A stretch of 64,000 bases of DNA from Vagococcus entomophilus. Its GTDB lineage: Bacteria > Bacillota > Bacilli > Lactobacillales > Vagococcaceae. Shown piece by piece: positions 28,941-39,405 of this stretch. The position numbers were made by a program, and so were the translations under genes. The first letter of the stretch is position 1. Each line of letters begins with the position of its first letter. The stretch lies in the NCBI RefSeq assembly GCF_003987595.1, contig NZ_NGJZ01000002.1:434001-498000 (forward strand), written 5' to 3'. The notes under the pieces were generated by a model, which had not been told where the DNA came from, did not search any database, and worked only from the letters and a program-made list of their open reading frames with translations.

Positions 28941-29423
28941 ATGCGCAGAGTTATTACTGCTTTAGTGAACAATCATTCGGGTGTCTTAAATCGAGTGAGT
29001 GGAGTGCTTACGAGACGTCAGTTTAATATTGAAACAATTTGCGCTGGTCAAACAGAGGAAGAAAACATTTCACGTATTACCGTTGTGGTGCAAATTGAAG
29101 AGCTGAACGAAGTGGAACAGATTCTAAAACAACTAAACAAACAAATCGAAGTCATCAAGGTGACAGATATTACCGACGTCCCCCATTTGGAACGTGAATT
29201 GGCACTTGTAAAAGTGAATGCAAAAGGCACTCAACGAGCAGAAATGCAAGTTTTGATTGCACCTTTTCGAGCACAAGTTATTGATGTTAGTATGCATTCA
29301 ATTGTCGTTCAGGTAACAGGAACAAATGAAAAGGTGGATGCATTTGTAGATGTGTTGCGTCCCTTTGGGATTCAAGAAGTTGCGCGTACTGGTTTGATTG
29401 GTCTGACGAGAAGTAAAAAATAA
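28941..29423 (+). CDS. ilvN: Acetolactate synthase small (regulatory) subunit
   Basis: 160-residue regulatory subunit that binds IlvB and confers valine feedback inhibition. The N-terminal ACT domain (RRVITALVNNHSGVLNRVSG, about 2-75) and C-terminal ALS_ss domain are present. The ATG abuts the ilvB stop codon directly, indicating translational coupling. The segment NNHSGVLNR contains the canonical valine-site Asn and Gly positions. Confidence 0.95.
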   Translation: MRRVITALVNNHSGVLNRVSGVLTRRQFNIETICAGQTEEENISRITVVVQIEELNEVEQILKQLNKQIEVIKVTDITDVPHLERELALVKVNAKGTQRAEMQVLIAPFRAQVIDVSMHSIVVQVTGTNEKVDAFVDVLRPFGIQEVARTGLIGLTRSKK

Positions 29424-29457
29424 AATAGATTCTATAAGCTTAACGCTTTAGATATAA

Positions 29458-30477
<1,020 letters not shown>

Positions 30478-30502
30478 AGTAAAAAATTAAAGGTCGTGAG
30501 AA

Positions 30503-31771
30503 GTGGTGAGTCAAGAACCATTAGTAAAAAAAGCAGATATCGAAACCGCTTATCAGACATTGAAAGATGTGGTAACTCATACTCCGCTGCAATATGACGA
30601 GTATTTATCACAAAAATATCAATGTGAGGTCTACTTAAAACGGGAGGATTTACAAAAAGTTCGTTCTTTCAAACTAAGAGGTGCATATTACGCTATTTCG
30701 TGCTTACCAAAAGAACAAGCACAAAAAGGTGTAGTATGTGCAAGTGCAGGCAATCATGCCCAAGGCGTAGCCTATACCGCACAAAAAATGGATATTCCAG
30801 CTACGATTTTTATGCCTACAACGACTCCGCAACAAAAAATTTCACAAGTAGAATTTTTTGGCAAAGGAAAAGTAGATGTGAGGCTAGTTGGAGATACTTT
30901 TGATGCCTCAGCTAAAGAAGCAAAACGTTTTGCAAAAGAAATGCAGCAGGTGTTTATTGCACCTTTTGATGACCACGCCATCATAGCAGGACAAGGGACA
31001 CTTGCAGTGGAAATGCAAGCAGACTTAGTGAAAGAATCAAGGCAAGCGGACTATGTTTTTGCAGCCATTGGTGGAGGCGGATTAATTAGCGGGATTGCAA
31101 CATATTTAAAAGAAAAAAGTCCTGTAACAAAAATTATCGGGGTAGAACCTAGTGGGGCAGCATGCATGTCCGAAGCGCTCAAACGCAATCAAGTAATTTC
31201 TTTAGACACAATTGATAAATTTGTAGACGGAGCTGCGGTCAAACAAGCAGGAGCAAAAACATTGTCTCATGTTCAAGCATACGTAGACGAAGTGACGCTT
31301 ATCCCAGAAGGGCGAGTGTGTACAACTATTCTTGAGCTGTACACAAAGCAGGCCATCGTAGCAGAACCAGCGGGTGCTTTAAGTGTAGCAGCATTGGAGT
31401 ATTATAAAGACTCAATCAAAGGGAAAACGGTTGTCTGCGTGATTAGCGGTGGAAACAATGATATTCACCGTATGCAAGAAATCGAAGAGCGTTCGTTGAT
31501 GTTTGAAGGACTCAAACATTATTTTGTCATCAATTTTCCTCAAAGACCAGGGGCTCTGCGAGAATTTGTAACAGAAGTTTTAGGTCCAGATGACGATATT
31601 ACAAAGTTTGAATATACGAAACGTGTCAATCGAGGGAGTGGTCCAGTTGTCATTGGGATTTTGTTGAAAAATCGCCAAGATTATGACAGTATGCTACAGC
31701 GTTTGGAACAGTTTGACTCAAATTATATCGACTTGAGTCAAAATCAGTCACTCTATACTTTATTGGTTTAA
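30503..31771 (+). CDS. ilvA: Threonine ammonia-lyase (threonine deaminase), biosynthetic
   Basis: PLP enzyme converting threonine to 2-oxobutanoate, the isoleucine-specific entry step. The PLP lysine is in [12 protein letters not shown], the ring-binding [10 protein letters not shown] and the phosphate-binding [11 protein letters not shown] loops are present, and a single C-terminal ACT-like regulatory domain (about 335-422) fits the short 422-residue type. Two adjacent GTG codons (30503, 30506) could start it; the ribosome site is weak, possibly relying on coupling to ilvC 25 nt upstream. It is the last gene of the operon. Confidence 0.94.
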   Translation: MVSQEPLVKKADIETAYQTLKDVVTHTPLQYDEYLSQKYQCEVYLKREDLQKVRSFKLRGAYYAISCLPKEQAQKGVVCASAGNHAQGVAYTAQKMDIPATIFMPTTTPQQKISQVEFFGKGKVDVRLVGDTFDASAKEAKRFAKEMQQVFIAPFDDHAIIAGQGTLAVEMQADLVKESRQADYVFAAIGGGGLISGIATYLKEKSPVTKIIGVEPSGAACMSEALKRNQVISLDTIDKFVDGAAVKQAGAKTLSHVQAYVDEVTLIPEGRVCTTILELYTKQAIVAEPAGALSVAALEYYKDSIKGKTVVCVISGGNNDIHRMQEIEERSLMFEGLKHYFVINFPQRPGALREFVTEVLGPDDDITKFEYTKRVNRGSGPVVIGILLKNRQDYDSMLQRLEQFDSNYIDLSQNQSLYTLLV

Positions 31772-31787
31772 AAGTGTTTAATTTGAT

Positions 31788-31824
31788 AAAAAACGATTCT
31801 AGCAAGTAGAATCGTTTTTTTTTT
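31788..31824. terminator. ilv operon terminator, probably bidirectional
   Basis: A 14-bp perfect stem (31788-31801 with 31807-31820) with an A run before and a T run after. It can also terminate the leftward HXXEE gene, whose stop codon is 52 nt to the right. Confidence 0.9.
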
Positions 31825-31875
31825 ATAGACTAGAGAGAAAGGCGATTTGGACATCTGAATATCTGGATTTCCTAC

Positions 31876-32373
31876 TTATAAAAAGGCTTTTTTTGTCAGT
31901 TGGTGCATAAATTGATGTAGACATAATACATTACCAAGTATCAGGACACAGCAGATACAAGAGATAAGTACGATATGAGGCAAGGAACAGTCAAGTGAAG
32001 CGTAAACTTCATGCAAAAGATAGACCATAACAGGTATTTGCAAAAAAGCAGTGACAACTCCTGGAACATAAGAATGATACTGAATACAAAATATAAGGTG
32101 TAAAAATAAATGAATGACATAAGCAATTCCTGCCCCAAAATAAAGCGCACCACCTGGATGGATCATACCGTAGAGTGAAATCACCACCAATAATATAAAT
32201 TCTTCTACTACTCCAACGGAAAAGACTGCACTATTGGTAATTCCTCCGAATAAGGGTCTGTTCTTTTTTTCTAAGACTTTGGTATGTTTCTTGATCCACA
32301 TTGGTACAAAAATAATTTCTTCAAAATCATGAATGATAAACAAAATTGGTAGCCATAAAAAATTGAGCCACAT
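31876..32373 (-). CDS. HXXEE domain-containing membrane protein
   Basis: Small integral membrane protein with the defining H15-D-F-E-E19 motif near the N-terminus and about five hydrophobic segments. The HXXEE family is widespread and of unknown function. The start is at 32373, where AGGAGG (minus strand, 32381-32386) lies 7 nt upstream; the frame is open nine more codons but lacks a ribosome site. It is divergent from a TetR regulator 130 nt away, and that pairing suggests the regulator controls it. 165 residues. Confidence 0.85.
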   Translation of the reverse strand: MWLNFLWLPILFIIHDFEEIIFVPMWIKKHTKVLEKKNRPLFGGITNSAVFSVGVVEEFILLVVISLYGMIHPGGALYFGAGIAYVIHLFLHLIFCIQYHSYVPGVVTAFLQIPVMVYLLHEVYASLDCSLPHIVLISCICCVLILGNVLCLHQFMHQLTKKAFL

Positions 32374-32404
32374 AACAATTCCTCCTTTAAATCGACACAT
32401 TTGT

Positions 32405-32425
32405 ATCTATTATGCTAGTATAGAT
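32405..32425. promoter_or_regulatory. Inverted repeat between the HXXEE and TetR genes, possible operator
   Basis: ATCTAT (32405-32410) and ATAGAT (32420-32425) form an inverted repeat with a 9-nt spacer, positioned in the divergent promoter region. Its size and place suit a TetR-family operator. Confidence 0.4.
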
Positions 32426-32503
32426 TTAAAGAAAGCACAATACATCAAGGGTAATAGCTACATAAACTCAAAAGTGTAGCGATTAAAACAAGGAGTGTGT
32501 GAA

Positions 32504-33061
32504 ATGAAAAATAAAGGCAATGCGAAATCTGATTTTTCTAAACAGCTTATTTTAGAAGCACTGTTAGATATCATGGAGTATCAGTCACTGCATCAAATTA
32601 GCGTAAAAGAAATTTGTGAGGTGGCGATGGTATCACGTAAAACATTTTATAGAAATTTTGATCATAAGCTAGATGTGATAAATATCGAAGTCGCAAGGTT
32701 GATTAAAGTTTATATGGCGAGTATTGAGGAAACATCGGATCTGACGTTAGCTAATATTGCCTTTCTGGTTTTTGATTTGGTAAACAAACATAAACGTTTT
32801 TTTGAAAAAATAGTAGCGAACCATTTACTCTTTTTAGTTTCAGAGAGAATATTACAAGAGGTTATGGACGTATATAAAATAAGAAAGCAGACCTTGTTTG
32901 ACCAGTATGGAGCAGAAACTATTGAAAATGTTCTGCACTTTAGTTTTGGTGGATTTGAGCATTATATTAAACGGTTGCTTAAAAGTCAGGAGCGAGTATC
33001 TGCAGAACAAATCAGACGGGAATTTATTAAAATATCTGAAATACTTACGCTATCTATATAA
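32504..33061 (+). CDS. TetR/AcrR-family transcriptional regulator
   Basis: 185-residue regulator with an N-terminal helix-turn-helix (about 12-58), including ISVKEICEVAMVSRKTFYRNFDHK, which is typical TetR. The C-terminal ligand domain is of the TetR_C_7/DhaS-like kind by general pattern. ATG 32504 has AAGGAG (32490-32495) 8 nt upstream, and a GTG nine bases earlier is rejected. Divergently placed from the HXXEE membrane gene, which is the most likely target. Confidence 0.85.
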   Translation: MKNKGNAKSDFSKQLILEALLDIMEYQSLHQISVKEICEVAMVSRKTFYRNFDHKLDVINIEVARLIKVYMASIEETSDLTLANIAFLVFDLVNKHKRFFEKIVANHLLFLVSERILQEVMDVYKIRKQTLFDQYGAETIENVLHFSFGGFEHYIKRLLKSQERVSAEQIRREFIKISEILTLSI

Positions 33062-33078
33062 ATAAAAGAAAGATAGAC

Positions 33079-33114
33079 AAAAAGTGGCACAAAATCAAAG
33101 GGATTGTGTGCCAC
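33079..33114 (-). terminator. Terminator of the yabB-yazA pair
   Basis: A 13-bp stem with one mismatch (33084-33096 with 33102-33114) followed on the minus strand by TTTTT. No T run exists on the plus strand, so it serves the leftward genes. Confidence 0.75.
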
Positions 33115-33171
33115 AGGTAACAGTTACATGAAGCAAGAGACTCCTTTATCCAGTCATAGGGGAAAGCTCAG

Positions 33172-33444
33172 TCAGGTGATACAGCTTTTATGCGTACTCA
33201 AATAGGATTCTTTTTGTACACGGGAAAGTTGTTTGAACGCATATTCTGCTTTCATTGCTGCACTCTTACTTGAGAACACTTCAGCATGAATCATACGAGC
33301 GGGGCGTCTTTTATCAAGTCTAGTGTATTTTGCACCAGTCCCTTGATTGTGCTCAGATAGTCTTCTGCTTAGATCCGTTGTATACCCAGCGTAGAAAGTC
33401 TGATCTGCACAGTTTAAAACATAGAAATAAAATTGTTTATCCAC
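33172..33444 (-). CDS. yazA: GIY-YIG nuclease-fold protein, YazA/UPF0213 type
   Basis: 90-residue single-domain GIY-YIG protein with YFYVLNCADQTFYAGYT as the two-strand core and a following DLSRRLSEHNQGTGAKYTR helix. The function of UPF0213 proteins is not established; the fold suggests nuclease activity. I start at GTG 33444, behind AGGAGG (33455-33460, minus strand); the longer open frame has no support. It overlaps the end of yabB by 8 nt, the same yabB-yazA order as in Bacillus. Confidence 0.85.
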   Translation of the reverse strand: MDKQFYFYVLNCADQTFYAGYTTDLSRRLSEHNQGTGAKYTRLDKRRPARMIHAEVFSSKSAAMKAEYAFKQLSRVQKESYLSTHKSCIT

Positions 33445-34174
33445 CGTAAAGCATCCTCCTAACCTCTGGTAAGTACTGATTAGAGTTATCATAAACAAAT
33501 AAAGGAGGCAAGACTTTGAAACCATCTGTTTTTCCATTCTTTATTGCTTCAACCAAGACCATGTTTGCTTCACTTTCATGCTTTGAATAGACAAACCGTA
33601 CTCTTTTGGGTGCTAATTTAGCTAATTGTAATGCTGCTAAAATATCTAAAAAGCGATCAGGACGATGGACGAGAGCGAACTTCCCGTTTGTTTTGAGCAA
33701 ACGAGCTGCCATTTGGACCACTTGATTTAGGTTGGTTTGAATTTCATGGCGTGCAAGCGCAAGGTAAGGATTAGGATTTTTTTTACTTGTAGGCAGTTCT
33801 TTAAAATAAGGCGGGTTGCAAACGACTAGGTCAACAGAGTCATGTCTTACTTTAGTCAAACTATCTTTTAAGTCTAACTGATGTATTTCCAGTTGATGTT
33901 CGAGGTTATTCAGTTTAATACTCCGTTTTCCCATATCTGCCAAGCGTTTTTGAAGTTCAATCCCAGTAATCAGGGCTTGTGTTTTTTTACTCATAAAAAG
34001 GCTAATCGCGCCATTTCCAGCACACAAATCAACAATATGTCCCTTTTGCGGGAGTGTAGCGAAATTTGCTAAAAGCACTGCGTCTAATGAAAAGGAAAAA
34101 ACTTCTTTGCTTTGAATGATCTGGACATCATTTGCATAAAGTTGATCCACTCGTTCTCCAGGATTTAGATTCAT
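33437..34174 (-). CDS. yabB: tRNA1(Val) (adenine37-N6)-methyltransferase-like protein
   Basis: Rossmann-fold SAM-dependent methyltransferase related to TrmN6/YfiC. The SAM loop is VDLCAGNGAISLF and the catalytic NPPY motif is LVVCNPPYFKEL, diagnostic for N6-adenine methylation. In Escherichia coli the homologue modifies A37 of tRNA1-Val. 245 residues. AGGAGG lies 13 nt before the ATG, slightly long. Leftward two-gene operon with yazA. Confidence 0.88.
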   Translation of the reverse strand: MNLNPGERVDQLYANDVQIIQSKEVFSFSLDAVLLANFATLPQKGHIVDLCAGNGAISLFMSKKTQALITGIELQKRLADMGKRSIKLNNLEHQLEIHQLDLKDSLTKVRHDSVDLVVCNPPYFKELPTSKKNPNPYLALARHEIQTNLNQVVQMAARLLKTNGKFALVHRPDRFLDILAALQLAKLAPKRVRFVYSKHESEANMVLVEAIKNGKTDGFKVLPPLFVYDNSNQYLPEVRRMLYGG

Positions 34175-34319
34175 GACAAGAGAAATACCTCCTAATAATT
34201 ATAGTCGGATTTATTATAGCATGTTTCCCCCATGAGCTTGATAGGATAAAAGAAAAAACTTGCCAGATGGGAATTTTTTCGGCATACTGTTAGAGAAATA
34301 GCAAAGTGAGGGGAAAAAA

Positions 34320-34934
34320 ATGTTTTTTAGATTTATTAGAATGGTTGTTCGAATTATTGTTCTAATTATTAATGGAAATTGTCGATATCAGGCAAAAGAG
34401 CGTCTACCCAAAGATCAAAACTACATCCTTGTAGGACCACATCGTACGTGGTGGGATCCACTCTTTTTTGCACTCGCCGCTTCACCAAAAGAGTTTGGCT
34501 TTATGGCAAAAGAAGAATTATTCAAAAACCCTATTCTTAAATGGATTCTTGTGCATTCCCATGCTTTTCCAGTGAAAAGAGACAATCCTGGACCAAGCAC
34601 AATTAAAACGCCAGTCAAAATGCTTAAAAATACAAATTTAGGTTTGATTATGTTTCCAAGTGGAACTAGACATTCAGATGAGTTAAAGGGCGGTGCAGCA
34701 TTAATTAGTAAAATGGCAAAAGTGCCTATCGTCCCTGCGGTATATCAAGGACCAGAAAAGTTTAGTCATTTGTTTTTAAGGAAGCGTGTGATTGTACGTT
34801 TTGGGGAACCAATTGATACGAGTGATATCAAAAAAATGGATAAAGCTGGGATGGAAGAGGTTGAAAAACGAATGAACGCAGCCTTTCTAAAATTAGATCA
34901 AGAAGTGAATCCTAATTATTCTAAAAGTAAGTAA
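34320..34934 (+). CDS. plsC: 1-acyl-sn-glycerol-3-phosphate acyltransferase
   Basis: Membrane-associated acyltransferase making phosphatidic acid from lysophosphatidic acid. The catalytic H41-x4-D46 motif (HRTWWD) and the substrate motif FPSGTR are present, with an N-terminal hydrophobic segment. 204 residues, normal. GAGGGG ribosome site. Single gene with its own terminator. Confidence 0.92.
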   Translation: MFFRFIRMVVRIIVLIINGNCRYQAKERLPKDQNYILVGPHRTWWDPLFFALAASPKEFGFMAKEELFKNPILKWILVHSHAFPVKRDNPGPSTIKTPVKMLKNTNLGLIMFPSGTRHSDELKGGAALISKMAKVPIVPAVYQGPEKFSHLFLRKRVIVRFGEPIDTSDIKKMDKAGMEEVEKRMNAAFLKLDQEVNPNYSKSK

Positions 34935-34950
34935 ACAAGTAGTTTTTTTA

Positions 34951-34992
34951 AAAGAACAAGATTGGTAATGAAAGCCAGTCTTGTTCTTTTTT
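34951..34992 (+). terminator. plsC terminator
   Basis: A stem of about 16 bp with one G-U pair (34951-34966 with 34975-34990) followed by a T run. Confidence 0.88.
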
Positions 34993-35009
34993 CATTATCT
35001 TCAAATATT

Positions 35010-35018
35010 TGTTATAAT
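35010..35018 (+). promoter_or_regulatory. Extended -10 promoter of the sbcD-sbcC-SNF2 run
   Basis: TGT precedes a perfect TATAAT (35013-35018), 33 nt before the sbcD start. No clear -35 is visible. Confidence 0.55.
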
Positions 35019-35051
35019 AATTGGAAGAGATTTTTTTGAAGAGGTGAAAAA

Positions 35052-36194
35052 ATGAAAATTTTACACACAGCAGATTGGCATATCGGCAGAAAATTAAATG
35101 GTTTTGATTTATTAGAGGAACAGCGCCATGCTTTTAAGCAGGTAGTCGATATTGCGCAACAAGAGCAAGTGGATGCTATCGTGATCGCGGGGGATTTATA
35201 TGATCGAAGCGTTCCGGCGACAGAGGCAGTAGAAGCTTTTAATCAGATGATGATCGCTTTAAACTTAGACAAAAAAATTCCGGTTCTTGCAATTTCTGGA
35301 AACCACGATAGTAGTACACGCCTTGAAACCGGTGGTCCTTGGTTTGAGCATACGCAGTTTCACTTGCATACAAGCTTAGAACAAGCTTTTGAGCCAATCG
35401 AAATGCAGGATACCCAATTTTTCTTATTGCCCTACTTTGAGCCGTTTCAAGCTAGACGTTACTTTCACGACGAAAGCATCAAGTCGCTTGAAGAGGCCAT
35501 GGAAAAAATTGTAAGGAAAATGAAAAAGAAATTTGATTCCAATAAAAATCAGGTACTCGTTGCTCACTTTTTTGCAGCGGGAAGTCAAAAAAGTGAGTCT
35601 GAAACGCTACTGACCGTTGGTGGCTTGGAGGCGGTCCCTGTCACGCTGATGGAAGACTTTGATTACGTGGCGCTCGGGCATTTACACAATAAAAATGCAT
35701 TACGTCATGAGAAAATCAAGTATAGTGGGACACTTTTAAAATATTCTTTATCAGAATGGAAGCAAGAAAAAGGGGTTCGGATTGTCGAAATTAACGCGCA
35801 CAAAGTAACCCAAGCTTTTCAAAAGATTACGCCCTTAAAAGAGGTAATGTGTATCGAAGAAACATTTCAAACGCTGATGTCACCTGATTTTTATAAAAAT
35901 ATTTGTTGTGAAAATTACATTGGAATTTCATTGAAAGATCAGCAAATAATTCCGAATGTTATGGCACAACTAAGAAGTATTTATCCCAACATTATTCACT
36001 TAGAACGCGCTCAGGGCAGAGAAGTTACGAAGCAAAAACAGCGAGACATAAAAGAGTTGAAGTCATTAGATCCAGCAGCTCTCTTTCGTCATTATTTCAA
36101 AGATACGACCGGAGAAACTCTTACGGAACTACAAGAAAAAGTGATGATAGAAGCACTGCTTGAAAGCCAAAAGAAGATTGGAAGTGAAGGCTAA
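35052..36194 (+). CDS. sbcD: Exonuclease SbcCD subunit D
   Basis: Mre11-type nuclease subunit that trims DNA ends and cuts hairpins with SbcC. Phosphoesterase motifs are D8-x-H10 (HTADWHIG), GDLYDR, SGNHDS, VAHFF and LGHLH, which make the two-metal site. Length 380 is typical. AGAGGTG ribosome site. sbcC begins 2 nt after its stop. Confidence 0.96.
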   Translation: MKILHTADWHIGRKLNGFDLLEEQRHAFKQVVDIAQQEQVDAIVIAGDLYDRSVPATEAVEAFNQMMIALNLDKKIPVLAISGNHDSSTRLETGGPWFEHTQFHLHTSLEQAFEPIEMQDTQFFLLPYFEPFQARRYFHDESIKSLEEAMEKIVRKMKKKFDSNKNQVLVAHFFAAGSQKSESETLLTVGGLEAVPVTLMEDFDYVALGHLHNKNALRHEKIKYSGTLLKYSLSEWKQEKGVRIVEINAHKVTQAFQKITPLKEVMCIEETFQTLMSPDFYKNICCENYIGISLKDQQIIPNVMAQLRSIYPNIIHLERAQGREVTKQKQRDIKELKSLDPAALFRHYFKDTTGETLTELQEKVMIEALLESQKKIGSEG

Positions 36195-36196
36195 AC

Positions 36197-39100
36197 ATGC
36201 AACCAATGCAGCTAAATCTAAAAAATTTTGGACCTTATAAAGAAGCCAACATTGATTTTCGTCAGTTTGAAGATAGGGGCTTGTTTTTAATTAGTGGGAA
36301 AACAGGTTCGGGAAAAACCACGATCTTTGATGCGATGTGCTACGCCCTTTACGGTGTAACCTCAGGTGGATTGCGTCAAGGGAAAGAGATGCGGTCCAAT
36401 TTTGCGGAGCCGAGTACTCCAACAGAGGTTTCTTTTCGCTTTCAACATAACCAGTCTATTTATCAACTTTTCCGCATGCCCGAACAGACCTTACAAAAAA
36501 AACGTGGGGAAGGGACTAGAGAGCAACCTGCCAAAGTTGTATTAACTATTTATGACTTACAAGGGATAGAAAAAGAGGAATTCAAAAAGCAAAAAGAAAT
36601 ACAAGCGTATATTGAGTCACTCTTGCATTTAAATGCTGCTCAGTTTTGTCAGATTGTTTTACTTCCACAAGGGGAATTTCGGCGCTTTTTAAATGCAAAT
36701 AGTAATGAAAAAGAAACTGTTCTTAGAAAGTTGTTTGCAACAGACATTTACCGAGAATTTGCCTTCCAAATCAAAGAAAGAAAAAAAATACAGCAAGCAT
36801 CTCTAGCCGAAGAAGAAAAAAGTATTGAATTACTGCTAAAACAAGCAAATTGGCATGAACGTTATCAAAAACAAGTGAGTGAAACCCAAAATGTAGAAGC
36901 GATTGTTGCCTATCTTTTGGAGCAACAAAATTTTTACCACGACCAAATCAAGTTGCAAAATAAGCAAGTGGAAACTAAGCGAAAAGAATATGATGTCTTG
37001 ATGGATCAACTTCAAAAAGAACAAGTTTTGTTAGGTTATTATGCAGAACATGAAAAGCTCCAAGAAAAACAGCGTGTTCAAAAGATGCAGCAAACGGCCA
37101 TGCAAAAATTACAGGATGAGATTGCTCAAATCAAGTGGTCTATTGAACATCAAGAGACATTTCTTAGGCTTACGGAAGTGCGAAAAGAATTGCTTGATGC
37201 CCAAAAAGAGTGTTCGGCAAGGCAACAAATGCTAAAAGAGGCGCAGGAAGAAAAGCGACTATTTCAAGAAAAAGTTACACATATTTCACAGCAAGAAAAA
37301 AAATATCAGGCTAAACGTGAACAAGTAGTCCAGATGGAACAGCTTTTGCCTCTTATCGGTAAGATTGATGAGCAGAGTCAGATGAAAACATACTACGAGG
37401 AACAACTTAAAGTGCAAACTGCGGCCTATGAAAATTGTCAAAAAAAAATCGATGAACAAGCATTCCAACTGCAACAACTAGCGCAACTAATCCAAAAAGA
37501 GCCACAGTTATTAAAGCAACAAAATCAATTAGAACGCTCTATTGAAAGAGTCCAAGGACTGATCGAACAGAGTCAAAAAGGTGCCAAACTTTTTGAAGCA
37601 GGCAATGAGCTACAACAATCAGTGGAGGAAAAGCAGTTTGAGTCGATTCAATTGGAACAACTAGTTACGCTCAAGGAAGCAGAGTATGCACAGTTGAAAA
37701 GTGACTGGGCAAGCGCCCAAATCGCGCGTCTGAGTTTGGATTTATTAGAAGGGGAGCCTTGTCCTGTGTGTGGTTCAACGGAACATCCCAAGCCCCATTT
37801 TCAGTCAGCTGCTGTTTCAAAAGAAGTGTTAGCGAAATTGGAACAAGATTACGCAAGAGTAGAAGATGAGCGTATGCAGTTGTTAGAAAAATGGATGCAA
37901 TCTAAGCAACAGCTTGCTTCTAATCAAGAAAAATTGCGAATCAACCAAAAAGAATATGCCAAAGAAAAGGATAAAGTCATCGTGCGTCTAGCGGACTTTA
38001 GAGAATCCAACACTCACATAGTGATGCCTGATTCTTTTTCGGAGTCAAAATCAGCTTGGAAAGAATTTCTAGACTGTCTTAACAAGCAAAAACAAATAGT
38101 AGAACGAGAGCAACAAGATACTTTAGCAACACTAATCGAAATTGAAAAGAAACAAGCCGAGTATACAAGCAATGCAGAGCAAAATAAACTGGCTATTCAA
38201 GATCTAGAGGGATTAAAAGCAACGCTAGCAGAAACGAAACAGCAATTAGGACAGTTTGCTTCAAGTTTGGACAGTTTAAAGCAACAACTACCGACTAAAT
38301 GGCAAGGAATTAATTTTGCTGAAAAAATTGAAGCAAATAAAAAGGCGATTAGACAATATGAAACGGACAAGAAGGCAACAGAAGTAGCGTATCAAAACAG
38401 TGCCAATGTCGTCTTGCGTTTTCAAACCGAAAGTAAAAGCAAAGATACGTATAAAGCACAAACAGAACAACAGCTTGTCCGCCTGTCCGAACGCTTTGCC
38501 AAAGTTTTATCCGAACAATCTGCTACGCTAACCGAAAAGGATTTTGAGGAACTATATCAGAAAAAAAATCGACTACCTGAATGGAGTCAACAACTCGAAA
38601 CGTACCAAACGGAGCAACAGAGGATCCAGCTCGAGGCTAAGAGTTTGGAGCATAAAATTGCTGGCCGACAAAAACCGGAAATTGTCGAACTAGAGCAAAG
38701 AATTGCACGCGAAAAAGAGGCGTTAAATCCGTTAGAAAAAGCTGTGCTAATCCTTGAACAAACCGTTGCCCAAAATCAAAGGATCTACCAAAGTATTGTA
38801 GAAAAACGGACACAAATTAAACGACAATGGCAGATATTGGCAGAGTTAAATCAGTTATCAGAAGTTGTAAGTGGAGATGGAACACAAAGTAAATTGAGTT
38901 TGGAACGTTTTGTGCTTCAAAGTTATATGGAAGAAGTATTACGCGTTGCGAACGGCTACTTTATGAATTTGAGCAATCAACGCTATAGTTTTGAATTAAA
39001 TGTCCAAGATGGCTCCTATAAAAGTCAAACAGGTTTAGCTATTAATGTGTATGATGATAATGTAGGGGAAGTTAGAAGTGTGAATACCTTATCAGGAGGG

Positions 39101-39391
39101 GAAAGCTTTATTGCGGCGTTAGCACTTTCTCTTTCCTTAGCTGAGGTAGTACAACAACAATCTGGTGGTGTGACAATTGATACCTTGTTTATCGATGAGG
39201 GGTTTGGCTCATTAGATGAAGAGTCCTTAGAGATGGCAATGGAAGCGTTGGAACAAATCCAAAGTCAAGGTCGTATGATTGGCATTATCAGTCATGTCAA
39301 AGAACTGAAAGAACGAATTCCTCAGCAACTGAAAGTAAAAACGAAAGGAACCGGGCAGAGTGTGATTGCTTATCAGACTGAATTTGAGTAA
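36197..39391 (+). CDS. sbcC: Exonuclease SbcCD subunit C (SMC-like ATPase)
   Basis: Rad50-type ATPase. Walker A GKTGSGKTT lies near residue 35, followed by a long Gln/Lys/Glu-rich coiled coil. The zinc hook CPVC is at 522-525, a second coiled coil follows, and the C-terminal signature LSGGE and Walker B DTLFIDEGFGSLD complete the head. It regulates the SbcD nuclease and dimerises through the hook. 1064 residues. Start ATG 36197; an ATG three codons later is an alternative. The next gene starts about 14 nt after the stop. Confidence 0.96.
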   Translation: MQPMQLNLKNFGPYKEANIDFRQFEDRGLFLISGKTGSGKTTIFDAMCYALYGVTSGGLRQGKEMRSNFAEPSTPTEVSFRFQHNQSIYQLFRMPEQTLQKKRGEGTREQPAKVVLTIYDLQGIEKEEFKKQKEIQAYIESLLHLNAAQFCQIVLLPQGEFRRFLNANSNEKETVLRKLFATDIYREFAFQIKERKKIQQASLAEEEKSIELLLKQANWHERYQKQVSETQNVEAIVAYLLEQQNFYHDQIKLQNKQVETKRKEYDVLMDQLQKEQVLLGYYAEHEKLQEKQRVQKMQQTAMQKLQDEIAQIKWSIEHQETFLRLTEVRKELLDAQKECSARQQMLKEAQEEKRLFQEKVTHISQQEKKYQAKREQVVQMEQLLPLIGKIDEQSQMKTYYEEQLKVQTAAYENCQKKIDEQAFQLQQLAQLIQKEPQLLKQQNQLERSIERVQGLIEQSQKGAKLFEAGNELQQSVEEKQFESIQLEQLVTLKEAEYAQLKSDWASAQIARLSLDLLEGEPCPVCGSTEHPKPHFQSAAVSKEVLAKLEQDYARVEDERMQLLEKWMQSKQQLASNQEKLRINQKEYAKEKDKVIVRLADFRESNTHIVMPDSFSESKSAWKEFLDCLNKQKQIVEREQQDTLATLIEIEKKQAEYTSNAEQNKLAIQDLEGLKATLAETKQQLGQFASSLDSLKQQLPTKWQGINFAEKIEANKKAIRQYETDKKATEVAYQNSANVVLRFQTESKSKDTYKAQTEQQLVRLSERFAKVLSEQSATLTEKDFEELYQKKNRLPEWSQQLETYQTEQQRIQLEAKSLEHKIAGRQKPEIVELEQRIAREKEALNPLEKAVLILEQTVAQNQRIYQSIVEKRTQIKRQWQILAELNQLSEVVSGDGTQSKLSLERFVLQSYMEEVLRVANGYFMNLSNQRYSFELNVQDGSYKSQTGLAINVYDDNVGEVRSVNTLSGGESFIAALALSLSLAEVVQQQSGGVTIDTLFIDEGFGSLDEESLEMAMEALEQIQSQGRMIGIISHVKELKERIPQQLKVKTKGTGQSVIAYQTEFE

Positions 39392-39405
39392 AAGTGGGTG
39401 GAAAA

